DNA from: COE1 sp964445375
Lineage (GTDB): Bacteria > Bacillota > Clostridia > Lachnospirales > Lachnospiraceae
Direction: 5' to 3'
DNA length: 64,000 nt
Assembly: GCA_964445375.1 (NCBI GenBank)
Contig: CAYUKO010000001.1
Location: forward strand, 1-64,000
In this document: one piece after another, positions 14,815 through 23,623 of the stretch
Layout of the letters: each line of letters begins with the position of its first letter
Position numbering within the stretch: the first letter of the stretch is position 1
Position numbers and translations under genes: made by a program
Notes under the pieces: model-generated
Database searches by the model: none
Told to the model about the DNA's origin: nothing
Seen by the model: only the letters and a program-made list of their open reading frames with translations

Positions 14815-16233
14815 TTATCTCACCAAGCTGTTACCAATAATCCCTACTGAGTCAGCTATCACTTGGCTTTCCTCATCAAAAATGACGATATTGATACCCT
14901 CTTCACTCTTCTGATAATTTTTCTTATTCCAGTATATTCCACCTTGATCAACTAATAATTCCTTATCTCCAAACCGATCTGCCCAATAATAACCATAATC
15001 TGTTTTACTTACACACTGAATTCCCGTATCACTTATAACCCATGCACAATTATACTTTGCCTCATCTGTTGAAATTCCCCAAGTGTTTAACAAACTTTTC
15101 ATATTCTTACAAGAATCACCTTCAATCATCTTTCCTTTTACAGAAATCATAATCGTATAATGTTCCGGTAGCTTTTGTATCATATCACTATAGCTGTTTA
15201 TGTCTTGAATCTGTGATATTTCAAAGTTTATCAGATTATTTTGATAGTATCTTAATGCATGATCCCATGATACATATTTTTCTCTTTCATCCGTATGCGC
15301 CTTCCATTGATAATGACTTGTTAAATAATTACTTAAATAACGGGAAAAGCGGACATTACCAATGTATCCCATATGGTCACCATCCATAAAATCCGTATCC
15401 CAGTTAATTCCGATTTCCTCATATTGTTCATTGAAATTGCAAAAATCTACACCATATTCCTCTGCTATATCTTTTGCTGTATTATAGATGCCCATATGCC
15501 CTTCGTCATAATTTACATATGGAACAACTGCTATCAGCAAGGGAATATTTTCTTGCTGGCACAATTCTATAATCTTACGATAATATTCTTCCTGCTTTTC
15601 TGCAAGCTCAATTCTGGTGCCATCATTAACAACCTGTGGCTTTTCAAAAGAATATGCCGCATATCCTTCTCCAAATCCTTTCCATGATGAATAATATGCT
15701 TTATCATCAAGATACGGTTTATAATCAGCTGCTGTTAAATTCTTATATCGATTATGATATTGAATGTACTCGAAACCGAATTCCAGCCACCTATCTTCTG
15801 GTACGCTAGTCATTAATGCTCCTAGCTTATTAGTTATGGATTTTATACCATATACATTCTTAATGACTCTACTATCATCGGCATACTCTTCCTCTTTAGT
15901 CAATCCAAACCCTTCAAGAATAACCAACTGAGGAGATTGTTTCTTTAATGCTTCACGCAAAAAATAATAGCTATTCCATAACGGTGCTATAGAACCACAT
16001 AATTCAAAAGTTGCAATCTCTGATTCTTCCCAGATAATCATCGGATTTATATTCACAAACGCATGTGAGCTTCCCAAAACAAGTACATCTACGGTATCTT
16101 CCTCAAGCTCATAAAAGGTCTTCATCTGATAAATTCCATCATTAGACTTAAAAGAAAACACTTTATGAAAAGCTATTATTGCTATTATTAAAACAACTAT
16201 TAAACCCATTGCATAAGCATAATTTTTTTTCAT
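14815..16233 (-). CDS. Membrane-anchored SGNH-like protein, partner of MBOAT acyltransferase (pair 1)
   Basis: A single N-terminal membrane anchor (residues 7-24) precedes an extracellular domain. VLVLGSSHAFVNINP at 51-65 puts a Ser in the GxS position of SGNH/GDSL esterases. DGDHMGYIG at 284-292 supplies the Asp-x-x-His region. This layout, one anchor plus a SGNH fold and a tail of about 180 residues, is that of DltD and AlgJ/AlgX-type proteins, which work with an MBOAT enzyme to O-acylate a polymer outside the membrane. The MBOAT gene is 11 bases upstream and the start has GGGAG 7 bases away. Role: probably transfers acetyl groups onto the exported glycan. The fold call is fairly sure; the acyl group is unknown. 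Confidence 0.7.
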   Translation of the reverse strand: MKKNYAYAMGLIVVLIIAIIAFHKVFSFKSNDGIYQMKTFYELEEDTVDVLVLGSSHAFVNINPMIIWEESEIATFELCGSIAPLWNSYYFLREALKKQSPQLVILEGFGLTKEEEYADDSRVIKNVYGIKSITNKLGALMTSVPEDRWLEFGFEYIQYHNRYKNLTAADYKPYLDDKAYYSSWKGFGEGYAAYSFEKPQVVNDGTRIELAEKQEEYYRKIIELCQQENIPLLIAVVPYVNYDEGHMGIYNTAKDIAEEYGVDFCNFNEQYEEIGINWDTDFMDGDHMGYIGNVRFSRYLSNYLTSHYQWKAHTDEREKYVSWDHALRYYQNNLINFEISQIQDINSYSDMIQKLPEHYTIMISVKGKMIEGDSCKNMKSLLNTWGISTDEAKYNCAWVISDTGIQCVSKTDYGYYWADRFGDKELLVDQGGIYWNKKNYQKSEEGINIVIFDEESQVIADSVGIIGNSLVR

Positions 16234-16244
16234 CTAATGTCTCC

Positions 16245-17738
16245 CTAAAATTGAAAATATATAAATGTCTGTGCGTCAAATGCAGGACCATATGCACCAA
16301 AGATGATTATCGCCAAAGACAAAAGTACAATACAAAGATATTGAAAAATCACATTTTGTTCTAAAACAAAATCTACAATAAATATACGCTTATAATACTT
16401 TAGTAAGTCCGAAAGAAACAGTATCAGCAAGGATACCAGCAATATATTCATTTCTGTTCTATCTAACCCTAATGAATATAATCCTCCATTTGATAGTACC
16501 CATGGATTAAAATCAATAAAGATTCTCTTAATATAAGATAATGCAACTTTTATTCCATCTGCTCTGAAAAAAATCCACGCAAAATCTACTAAAATAAAGG
16601 TTACTACTGTTTGTCCCAGCTTATAGCTAAAGCATTCGGTATTGACACGGCATATCTCTATGACCTTCTTTTTCATGGGCTGTAGTATATCGCCTACTAT
16701 CTGAAATACTCCATGAATTCCTCCCCATACAACATATGTCATTGCTGCGCCATGCCATAATCCGCTCACCAGAAATGTAACCATAAGATTAAAATACCTG
16801 CGTATTTTTGTACAACGACTACCTCCTAAAGGAATATATAGATAATCTCTAAACCAGGAGCTTAATGAAATATGCCATCTTCTCCAGAATTCCTTTATAC
16901 TTCTTGATAAATACGGAGCATCAAAATTTTCCATTAAAGAATATCCTAAAACTTTCGCTGCCCCAATTGCAATGATAGAATAACTTGCAAAATCACAATA
17001 TATCTGAATTGCAAAAGCTGCTGCTCCTGCAACGAGCTCCACTCCACCATATAAGTAGTAATGCTCGAAGACGGTATCTACCAAGCTGACAATCCTGTCG
17101 GCTATTACCATTTTCAGGAACAATCCCCAAAGCATATATAAAAGTCCTTGAAATATTCTTCTATAATCTACTTTTCTTCTTGAGTCTTCCTGAATCTGCG
17201 ACAATAGATTCTTTGAACGTTCAATTGGTCCTGCAACAAGTTGTGGAAAAAAAGAAACAAACAGAGCATATTTTAAAAGATTCTTCTCTGGTTTTATATC
17301 TCCTCTATATACATCAATGGAATAGCTTAATGCCTGAAATGTATAAAATGATATGCCTACCGGTAATAAAACATCTACTTTCGGAATATTAACTGTAATA
17401 TCTATCTTCTGTAAGCAAATGGTTATCCATTCAATGAAGAAATTACTGTATTTAAAGTATCCCAATATTCCTAAATTTGCGACCAAAACAACTATCAGAA
17501 CTACTTTTCTACGTATACCTGATAAATTACTTACTCTTGAACTCCCTATTATTCTACTTCCCGAATAGGTAATTACTGTAGATGTTAACATCAATAATGC
17601 ATACTCAGGATTCCATGACATATAAAAATAATAGGAGCATATAAGCAGCCATATATATCGAATTTTCTTAGGCACTACATAATATCCCAATACTGCAATT
17701 GGAAAAAAGAACATAAAATCGATTGAATTAAAAAGCAT
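16245..17738 (-). CDS. MBOAT O-acyltransferase (pair 1)
   Basis: A 497-residue multi-spanning membrane protein of the AlgI/DltB/PatA group. The core motifs are present: FYTFQALSYSIDVYRGD, FFPQLVAGPIER, EFWRRWHISLSSWFRDYLY with IPLGG, and LWHGAAMTYVVWG with GIHG, which contains the catalytic-site His residues. These proteins move an acyl group from a cytoplasmic donor across the membrane for O-acylation of an extracellular polysaccharide. It is followed at 11 bases by its SGNH partner. A second, diverged pair lies at 40623-43207, so two different O-acylation positions or polymers may be served. AlgI-type acetyl transfer is the most likely activity; D-alanylation is unlikely since no DltA or DltC is present. 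Confidence 0.88.
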   Translation of the reverse strand: MLFNSIDFMFFFPIAVLGYYVVPKKIRYIWLLICSYYFYMSWNPEYALLMLTSTVITYSGSRIIGSSRVSNLSGIRRKVVLIVVLVANLGILGYFKYSNFFIEWITICLQKIDITVNIPKVDVLLPVGISFYTFQALSYSIDVYRGDIKPEKNLLKYALFVSFFPQLVAGPIERSKNLLSQIQEDSRRKVDYRRIFQGLLYMLWGLFLKMVIADRIVSLVDTVFEHYYLYGGVELVAGAAAFAIQIYCDFASYSIIAIGAAKVLGYSLMENFDAPYLSRSIKEFWRRWHISLSSWFRDYLYIPLGGSRCTKIRRYFNLMVTFLVSGLWHGAAMTYVVWGGIHGVFQIVGDILQPMKKKVIEICRVNTECFSYKLGQTVVTFILVDFAWIFFRADGIKVALSYIKRIFIDFNPWVLSNGGLYSLGLDRTEMNILLVSLLILFLSDLLKYYKRIFIVDFVLEQNVIFQYLCIVLLSLAIIIFGAYGPAFDAQTFIYFQF

Positions 17739-17757
17739 CTAACTTAAGCCCCTATCT

Positions 17758-18750
17758 TTAGAAATGTTTCTTCGCCTCAAGCCAAAATCCCTTCGGAGCA
17801 CATACAATCTTATCTTCTCGTTTGCTTAGATAATAGCCCCACCAGCTAAATGAACTAATAGCCAGAATATTATGCTTTGCATAAGTCATAAGCTGCATAT
17901 CGCGGAAGCTTTCCTCTTCCTTATTCCAATCTACGAAAACAATCTTATCCAACTCACTTAGCCCTAATTCTTCTTTGTTTGTCTGACACCAATCCGGTTC
18001 ATCAGAAAAAATATAAAAAACGGGGGCAGCTATCTTTTCTTTCATATATCTGACTGCCTTCTGATAATAATTATCCTCGTATAAAAAGCCATTATCATAC
18101 ATATGATCACTTCTTCTTACATGCAATACAACAGATTCTTCCGAAAGCATTTGTTCTTTATAAAATTGATTTTTCTCATCTGTGAAATCAGGGAATTGAA
18201 ACGTATCCATGATTTCATTTTTAATTTCTTTAAAATATTTGTCTGATGTATAATTAAATTCATCATAATAGACATTTGCATTCAAACGATACCAATTGCT
18301 CTTATACCGATCATTGACATAGCCATACTTTTTCGTCATGAACCTTGTCAAATATTCATATCTGAGCTTGAACAGTACTTTATCACGTAACTTCTTAACT
18401 TTAGCCAACGAAGAATTGTAGTAAGTATATTCTCCTCTGCTTACACGTATAATTTCTTCATCAGGCTGTTCTTTCATAAAGAACTCTGATGCCTTTTTAA
18501 AATAATCGTGCACTAGTGGTTCATTTACATCATATAGCGTAGTAATATCCGGTGCCTCTATTCCAAATATTTTATTCAATTCATAACCGTTCCAAGCCTC
18601 TTGATATTGATAAAAATAAGTATCAATCATGTTGATTGTATTTTTACTCTTCTTATTCAACAATATATAAAAAGCATATTTTGCCATCTGGCTTCCTAAT
18701 CCACCTGCTATTGTAACAATACAATAATGATTCTTCTTATGATGCCCCAT
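17758..18750 (-). CDS. GT11 alpha-1,2-fucosyltransferase-like protein
   Basis: The 330-residue protein starts with IAGGLGSQMAKYAFY, matching the GT11 GGLGNQLFQYA motif with Ser in place of Asn. VVLHVRRSDHM near residue 205 is the GDP-fucose-binding HxRR.D motif, YYQKAVRYMK and FYIFSDEPDWC follow, and ISSFSWWGYYL near 305 is the usual C-terminal motif. GT11 enzymes add L-fucose to galactose-type acceptors. It is one of three GT11-like genes in the window (others at 36880 and 44245). No GDP-fucose synthesis genes (gmd, fcl) are visible. The protein is longer than the ~300 residue norm because of an insert at about 85-190, which may alter acceptor choice. Confidence 0.8.
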   Translation of the reverse strand: MGHHKKNHYCIVTIAGGLGSQMAKYAFYILLNKKSKNTINMIDTYFYQYQEAWNGYELNKIFGIEAPDITTLYDVNEPLVHDYFKKASEFFMKEQPDEEIIRVSRGEYTYYNSSLAKVKKLRDKVLFKLRYEYLTRFMTKKYGYVNDRYKSNWYRLNANVYYDEFNYTSDKYFKEIKNEIMDTFQFPDFTDEKNQFYKEQMLSEESVVLHVRRSDHMYDNGFLYEDNYYQKAVRYMKEKIAAPVFYIFSDEPDWCQTNKEELGLSELDKIVFVDWNKEEESFRDMQLMTYAKHNILAISSFSWWGYYLSKREDKIVCAPKGFWLEAKKHF

Positions 18751-18751
18751 C

Positions 18752-19579
18752 CTACTGTCCCTTCTTTATACTTAAAAAAATCTTCAGCCAATATTTTGTC
18801 TGTTTAATTGCTTCCCAGCCCATTCCATTTTGAAACATATACCAAAATTTTTGTCTGAAGAATATTTTCATTTCTGTTCTTTTCAGTTCTTGCGCACGCG
18901 AACCTGTTATGGAACTTGCTGAAACACGGTATCCTGTGAGCTCGGCATCTATAAATCCGAAGCTGTATCCATTTTTAAGTAGCTTCATATGCATAGGATA
19001 ATCTTCTATTAATCTATAATGCTCATCATATCCTCCTAAATCCAGCAGTACCTTCCTTTCAAAGAAATCAGCAGCACATGCAACGATCCAATTCGTAAAC
19101 AGCATCTTTTTATATTGTATCTCTCTATTTTCCTTAGCTGTCATATAACACTTTTCGCAATAGCTCTGTACTGATGAAACATCTTTTCCATCCTCTGCTA
19201 TCAACCACACTTTTGCAATCGGTATTACTTTATCGTGTGTCTGTGCAAATTCCGTATATTTTTCAATCGCATCAGGTGATAATAAGTCGTCTGCTGCCAT
19301 ATATTTTATATACTTTCCTGATGCTTCCCGCAATCCTCTGTTCATATTGCCTGACAAACCAGTATTTGCTTCGGCATATACTCTTTTCACATTATAAAAT
19401 CTACTTTCATTCTCTTTCAGCCATTCTTCTATCAGGCTCTTCGTTTCATCCTGAGAACAATCATCACAAATTACTAATTCTAACGGGCTATACGTCTGTG
19501 CCTTTATGCTTTCTAATGTCTCTATAACCGTATCTGACGAATTATAAGTCAAAACAACTGCACTTACTAATACATCCAT
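18752..19579 (-). CDS. GT2 glycosyltransferase
   Basis: An ordinary GT-A family 2 transferase of 275 residues. SAVVLTYNSSDTV opens the protein, ICDDCSQDET holds the nucleotide-binding Asp pair and YMAADDLLSPDA the DxD-type metal site. DFFERKVLLDLGGYDEHYRLIEDYPMH is the acceptor-side motif with the ED general base region. ATG 19579 is preferred, with GAGG 8 bases upstream; earlier ATGs at 19624 and 19600 have no usable spacing. It sits 1 base from the GT11 gene downstream and close to a PLP-enzyme-like gene upstream. The sugar cannot be read from sequence. Confidence 0.85.
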   Translation of the reverse strand: MDVLVSAVVLTYNSSDTVIETLESIKAQTYSPLELVICDDCSQDETKSLIEEWLKENESRFYNVKRVYAEANTGLSGNMNRGLREASGKYIKYMAADDLLSPDAIEKYTEFAQTHDKVIPIAKVWLIAEDGKDVSSVQSYCEKCYMTAKENREIQYKKMLFTNWIVACAADFFERKVLLDLGGYDEHYRLIEDYPMHMKLLKNGYSFGFIDAELTGYRVSASSITGSRAQELKRTEMKIFFRQKFWYMFQNGMGWEAIKQTKYWLKIFLSIKKGQ

Positions 19580-19613
19580 ATTCTTTTCCTCGTCTTTCAT
19601 CCTTATAGCGCTT

Positions 19614-20591
19614 CTACTTTTCAAGGCATGATATTACAATCTGAGCTATCGCTTCCATGTCTTGTTCTGAATACCGCTGATCCATTGGCAATGGTATTAA
19701 GTATTTTGAAAGTTTCTTCTCAAACAGATTTGCCTCATTACTTTCCAGCACAGCTTTCCACCATTGAGGAACATAAACATGATTCTCAATCAGTTTGCCT
19801 CTTAATAAATCATTTGAAGCCAAAAATGGATAAACCATAGGAGCATTGATACCTTCTAAAGGGATTTCAAGCTCATTATAATCAGATAATGTATGATGCA
19901 GCGCCTTGAAATTGTCTGTTCTTTTCTTTTGAACCGAAGCATAGTCGACAGATTCCAATATACGATGCGTTAATAAAGACATTTCTAATATTGTTTCATC
20001 CTCAATTTTCTCCTCATTCAGGAGACTTTCATGATACAATTCATTTGTTCCCAGCTCATATACCTGTAATAAATAATCAATCTTACTAGAAGAGCTTTTT
20101 TCTAATTCTCTTTTTCTAAGATTCTTTTGGTAAAGATATGCGCCATCGCTTACGCCAAAAAATTTTCTACACGAATAAACAAAGTAGGAATCACCAAACG
20201 GTTCATGAAAAAAGGCTTGTGTATTATCGATAATTAATTGCGAACCATATCGGCCTGAGAGCATTTCTATATCGCTTTTCTTAGCAATGCCAAAATAATT
20301 CGCCCAAAACATACATTCCTTTTCTTTCAATATGATATCGGGAGGTAAAAATTTCTCATCAATGCTATAATACTCAATTTGAATGTCTGATTCTCGCTGA
20401 ATAAACTCTGCAACAGAAGGACACATAAATATTGGCAGATAAACTTTCTCAAAGGAACCATCTTGTATTGCTAAAAGAATAGCACTTCTGGCTTTATTTA
20501 AAGCTATAACATGTTCCATCTGATAATATTCCTGCCCACGCGATAACTCTAATGGAAGATAACCACCATATTCTTTAGTATTCCTTATCAT
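19614..20591 (-). CDS. Divergent DegT-like PLP enzyme
   Basis: This 325-residue protein looks like a reduced DegT/DnrJ/EryC1 aminotransferase. ARSAILLAI near residue 35, VYLPIFMCPSVAEFI, LIIDNTQAFFHEPFG near 130 (compare EDxAQxHGA in the family) and VYSCRKFFGVSDGAYLY near 145 are in the right order. That last motif retains a Lys (RKFFG) where the family has its PLP-binding Lys. It is about 40 residues shorter than the bona fide DegT enzyme at 23624. Such proteins may aminate a keto-sugar or act as an accessory. It overlaps the flippase gene by 17 bases and has AGGA 10 bases before its ATG. Fold assignment moderate, activity uncertain. Confidence 0.55.
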   Translation of the reverse strand: MIRNTKEYGGYLPLELSRGQEYYQMEHVIALNKARSAILLAIQDGSFEKVYLPIFMCPSVAEFIQRESDIQIEYYSIDEKFLPPDIILKEKECMFWANYFGIAKKSDIEMLSGRYGSQLIIDNTQAFFHEPFGDSYFVYSCRKFFGVSDGAYLYQKNLRKRELEKSSSSKIDYLLQVYELGTNELYHESLLNEEKIEDETILEMSLLTHRILESVDYASVQKKRTDNFKALHHTLSDYNELEIPLEGINAPMVYPFLASNDLLRGKLIENHVYVPQWWKAVLESNEANLFEKKLSKYLIPLPMDQRYSEQDMEAIAQIVISCLEK

Positions 20592-22134
20592 TTTTGTTAT
20601 TTCCTTTCTTTCGGATTTTCTGCAAATATGGCTTAAAAATCGTATTAAATGCTTTCTGCATATTCTTAGTTCTTCCGAAGAATATGATAATCAGCAATGC
20701 TATTACAAGTTCCGCCACAAGTCCCCGGCAGATAAATTGTAAGATTGGATTTGCGATTACTACATAGCAGATAATATGTTTTACAGCATAAGTAATCGCA
20801 ACAAATGCTACTGTATAAATTACATTTAACAACCAATACTGAATATATACACTAGCTTTCCCTTCAAAGCACTTCTTATTTACCACATAACTTCTTCCGA
20901 TCCAATAAATTCCAAGTGCAAATAAAGTTCCAAGCAATACACCTTCTATTCCCATAAACTGAACAAGAATAATAGAAGAAATCAGGTTTACTCCAGCTGC
21001 CATTGCGGATATCCATTTATCTTCCTTGAACATGCCATACCCTCTCATAATCATACAATTAGGTTCATGCACCGTATTCATATATATATCAGCTACAATC
21101 AGCCCCAGTAAAAGAGGACTAATAACATATTCCTCTCCAATCCACATGATTACGAAGTCATCCGCTAATCCTAAAATCGGTATTAACATAATGGAACAGA
21201 TTACAAATTGCAGGAAGATAAACATGTGAAACATCTCTTTAATCCTATTTGCGTCCTTTTCCTCACTTAAGAAATTACCCCATGTAGGATTCAGGGAACT
21301 ATTCACGATATTTATTAATTGGCGAATTGACTGTGTAATTGTCTTATAATTAGACAGTAAACCTACTAGTAAAGATCCACAAAATGCTGAAATAACCATA
21401 CTATCCGTTGAACGATATACATATCCTGATATATTACCAAGCACAATCTCTTTCAAATCGGATATTAAATTTACTTTTTCTTCTTTGCTTGTCTCAAATT
21501 TTTTCAATACTAACGGATACTTCTTTTTACAATACCGGGAAATAATGTAGTTAGAGCCGAATAGCTGAACAAACTGCAACAATAGATATAAAATGTAGCT
21601 TTTTGCATATATAATAACGATGAATTTTATTGCATAAATCGCTATATTAAAGAAAATATCAACTGTCGTGCAAAAATATTGATTCTGGTAGGCACCGAGC
21701 AAAGTACGATAATAGTTCACATAGTACGCTGCTGCGGTTGCAGTCAATTGAATAATATAGACCAAATATACAATCTTCATATCAATTGTCGTATTCACAA
21801 TCAAATGAATAAATGGTATACAGGCAATTCCTCCAATTATAATAGCTGTACCAACAATACGATATGCTTTCTTAAATAAGGTAAAGATTTCGCCTATTTT
21901 AGCCTCATCACCTTCTGCAATTGGCTTATACAACCGATAAGAAATGGAGTATTGAATTCCAAGTTCACTTAATGCAAGCATGTTGATTACTTCTACGATT
22001 GTTGCATTTACACCAAGAATTTCTACTCCCAGATAATAAATCAGATATCTTCTGACAACCATTGCCAGAACAATACAAATCATTTGATTAATTAAGTTAA
22101 CGATCGAGTTTCTAATTGCCAGTTTACTTCTCAT
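20575..22134 (-). CDS. wzx: Wzx-type polysaccharide flippase
   Basis: A 519-residue integral membrane protein with about 12-14 hydrophobic helices, of the MATE/PST polysaccharide transport group. The start (RNSIVNLINQMICIVLAMVV, then RRYLIYYLGVEILGVNATI and LSELGIQYSISYRLY) is the characteristic first two helices and loop of Wzx/RfbX proteins. GLLSNYKTI and NPTWGNFLSEEKD are further family features. It would flip an undecaprenyl-linked repeat unit to the outer face. It ends in a basic tail (KIRKKGNNKNDKEY). With two PglK-like ABC genes in the same window, three flippase systems are encoded. The Wzy candidate is at 28854. Confidence 0.87.
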   Translation of the reverse strand: MRSKLAIRNSIVNLINQMICIVLAMVVRRYLIYYLGVEILGVNATIVEVINMLALSELGIQYSISYRLYKPIAEGDEAKIGEIFTLFKKAYRIVGTAIIIGGIACIPFIHLIVNTTIDMKIVYLVYIIQLTATAAAYYVNYYRTLLGAYQNQYFCTTVDIFFNIAIYAIKFIVIIYAKSYILYLLLQFVQLFGSNYIISRYCKKKYPLVLKKFETSKEEKVNLISDLKEIVLGNISGYVYRSTDSMVISAFCGSLLVGLLSNYKTITQSIRQLINIVNSSLNPTWGNFLSEEKDANRIKEMFHMFIFLQFVICSIMLIPILGLADDFVIMWIGEEYVISPLLLGLIVADIYMNTVHEPNCMIMRGYGMFKEDKWISAMAAGVNLISSIILVQFMGIEGVLLGTLFALGIYWIGRSYVVNKKCFEGKASVYIQYWLLNVIYTVAFVAITYAVKHIICYVVIANPILQFICRGLVAELVIALLIIIFFGRTKNMQKAFNTIFKPYLQKIRKKGNNKNDKEY

Positions 22135-22182
22135 CTATCTTCTCTTTTCCCTTATTACAAAACCTATCTACTTTCAAGTTCC

Positions 22183-23172
22183 TTAAGCCTTTATTGTTTT
22201 ATAAAATGTATAATTCACAAACTGTTTCGTTCCAAATCCTTCCTTGAATTGAGCTAACGATTTATTTAAGACCTTACCATGCTCCAACGTAGCTGTTCCA
22301 AAGGAAATATATGGATACTCATCTGCAATTGCCTGCTTAATCAGCGAATGGTATAAAAACTCATTCGGATACAATTGTAGTTTTTCCTGATTCGTTGCTA
22401 AATATTGAGTGTGAAATACCTTTTTACCAAAATCAAATAACATTCCGCCTGCAATCATTTCCTGTTGCTCAAATACACCAAAGAATCTCATTTCCTCTGG
22501 AATTCGATTTTGATATAAATCCAGAAGTTCTTCACAGGTATGAACAGGCTTTGTATCAAACTTCGTCATATTGTTTAATAAAATCTGATAGAACTGTTTG
22601 ATTTCCTCTTCTGCCTTCAATTCATGGAAAGTCAGTTCATTCTTCAGTGAATATCTATAATCTCGTCGTCTGGATGCACTGAAAGACTTCTCTATTTCGT
22701 CAGGTGATACAGATTTTAAATCAAGGTAATACCCAACTTCTAACATGGATCGATATCCTCTTGTAAAGAGCATGTAGTAAAGCATTTCAAACTCATCCTT
22801 AGAATATAGTTCACTTGTCTGCTTCAAAACAATTTTATCAAATTCCTGTTCTACAAGATACTGCTCAAATAAGTCTATCATTATCTCTAAGTCAGATATC
22901 TTTTTATATTGCTTCCCAACAATCATTCCCCCGAATGTACTACCCTGATGGGAATAGAACACTTTTTCTCCTTCTTCCATGACACAATTGGCTGGAATGA
23001 CTGCTACGATATTGCTTCCTTTCATAATCATAAGCGAATGATCCTGAAATCTGCCCTCTGCATGATAATTTAAGAACTTTCTTGTCTGTAATAATGTACC
23101 ATTAATACTGTCTCTATTTATAAACCGATCCCATGCCATTTCATAGGAATCCTGATATTTTACTATTTCCAT
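22183..23172 (-). CDS. FemAB/GNAT-like acyltransferase
   Basis: The 329-residue protein is a double GNAT fold of the FemAB type. Features include DRFINRDSINGTLLQ near the start (the W-x-x-F-V region of the family), FSASRRRDYRYSLKN near 165, and FGVFEQQEMIAGGMLFDF followed by FHTQYLAT. Near the end, YISFGTATLEHG and LAQFKEGFGTK match the FKxxFG motif of these enzymes. FemAB-like proteins in sugar clusters often acylate amino sugars, with acyl-CoA or aminoacyl-tRNA as donor. It lies 13 bases downstream of an FdtA-type ketoisomerase and the aminotransferase, in the place of the usual FdtC acetyltransferase. I infer that it N-acylates the 3-amino-3,6-dideoxyhexose. Confidence 0.65.
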   Translation of the reverse strand: MEIVKYQDSYEMAWDRFINRDSINGTLLQTRKFLNYHAEGRFQDHSLMIMKGSNIVAVIPANCVMEEGEKVFYSHQGSTFGGMIVGKQYKKISDLEIMIDLFEQYLVEQEFDKIVLKQTSELYSKDEFEMLYYMLFTRGYRSMLEVGYYLDLKSVSPDEIEKSFSASRRRDYRYSLKNELTFHELKAEEEIKQFYQILLNNMTKFDTKPVHTCEELLDLYQNRIPEEMRFFGVFEQQEMIAGGMLFDFGKKVFHTQYLATNQEKLQLYPNEFLYHSLIKQAIADEYPYISFGTATLEHGKVLNKSLAQFKEGFGTKQFVNYTFYKTIKA

Positions 23173-23185
23173 TTTTAACTCTCTC

Positions 23186-23599
23186 TTACTTTTTCAAATT
23201 TTTCGCAACCTCAAGGTATGTATCATAATCCCTGATATATTCATTCGCATCATAATGCTCACTCGCAAGTACAAGCAATACTGAGTCTTCTGAAAAGTCA
23301 TACATATCCTTCCACACCAATTTAGGAAGATAGATTCCAATATGTGGTCTGTCTAAATCAAATATCTTCTGATTTGTTCCGTCATCTACCTTCACCTTAG
23401 AGGTTCCGGCTACGTTAATCAAGACAAACTCTGAATTATAGTTGGCATGTCTGCCACGTATAACATCTTTATCTGAGCCATAGATATAGAAAACTCTCTT
23501 TATATCAAACGGAATATCCTGATTCCCCTCTACAATGACAAGATGTCCACGCTCATCACCTCTTTGAGGGAATTCTATTAATTTACATTCTTCTATCAT
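23186..23599 (-). CDS. fdtA: FdtA/QdtA-type dTDP-4-oxo-6-deoxyhexose 3,4-ketoisomerase
   Basis: A 137-residue single cupin matching the FdtA/QdtA/WxcM-C family in length and motifs. LIEFPQRGDERGHLVIVE opens it, FYIYG and IRGRHANYNSEFV carry the active-site His region, VKVDDG follows, and IYLPKLVWKDM contains the conserved proline and tryptophan. The enzyme converts dTDP-4-keto-6-deoxyglucose to the 3-keto isomer, which the neighbouring aminotransferase then aminates at C3. Characterised members have HAH here and this one has HAN, a form I recall from several Bacteroides and Clostridium homologues. FdtA (galacto) and QdtA (gluco) products cannot be told apart. A ribosome site AAAGGGG is close upstream. 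Confidence 0.82.
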   Translation of the reverse strand: MIEECKLIEFPQRGDERGHLVIVEGNQDIPFDIKRVFYIYGSDKDVIRGRHANYNSEFVLINVAGTSKVKVDDGTNQKIFDLDRPHIGIYLPKLVWKDMYDFSEDSVLLVLASEHYDANEYIRDYDTYLEVAKNLKK

Positions 23600-23623
23600 T
23601 ATTTGTTACCCCTTTCGTAGTTA

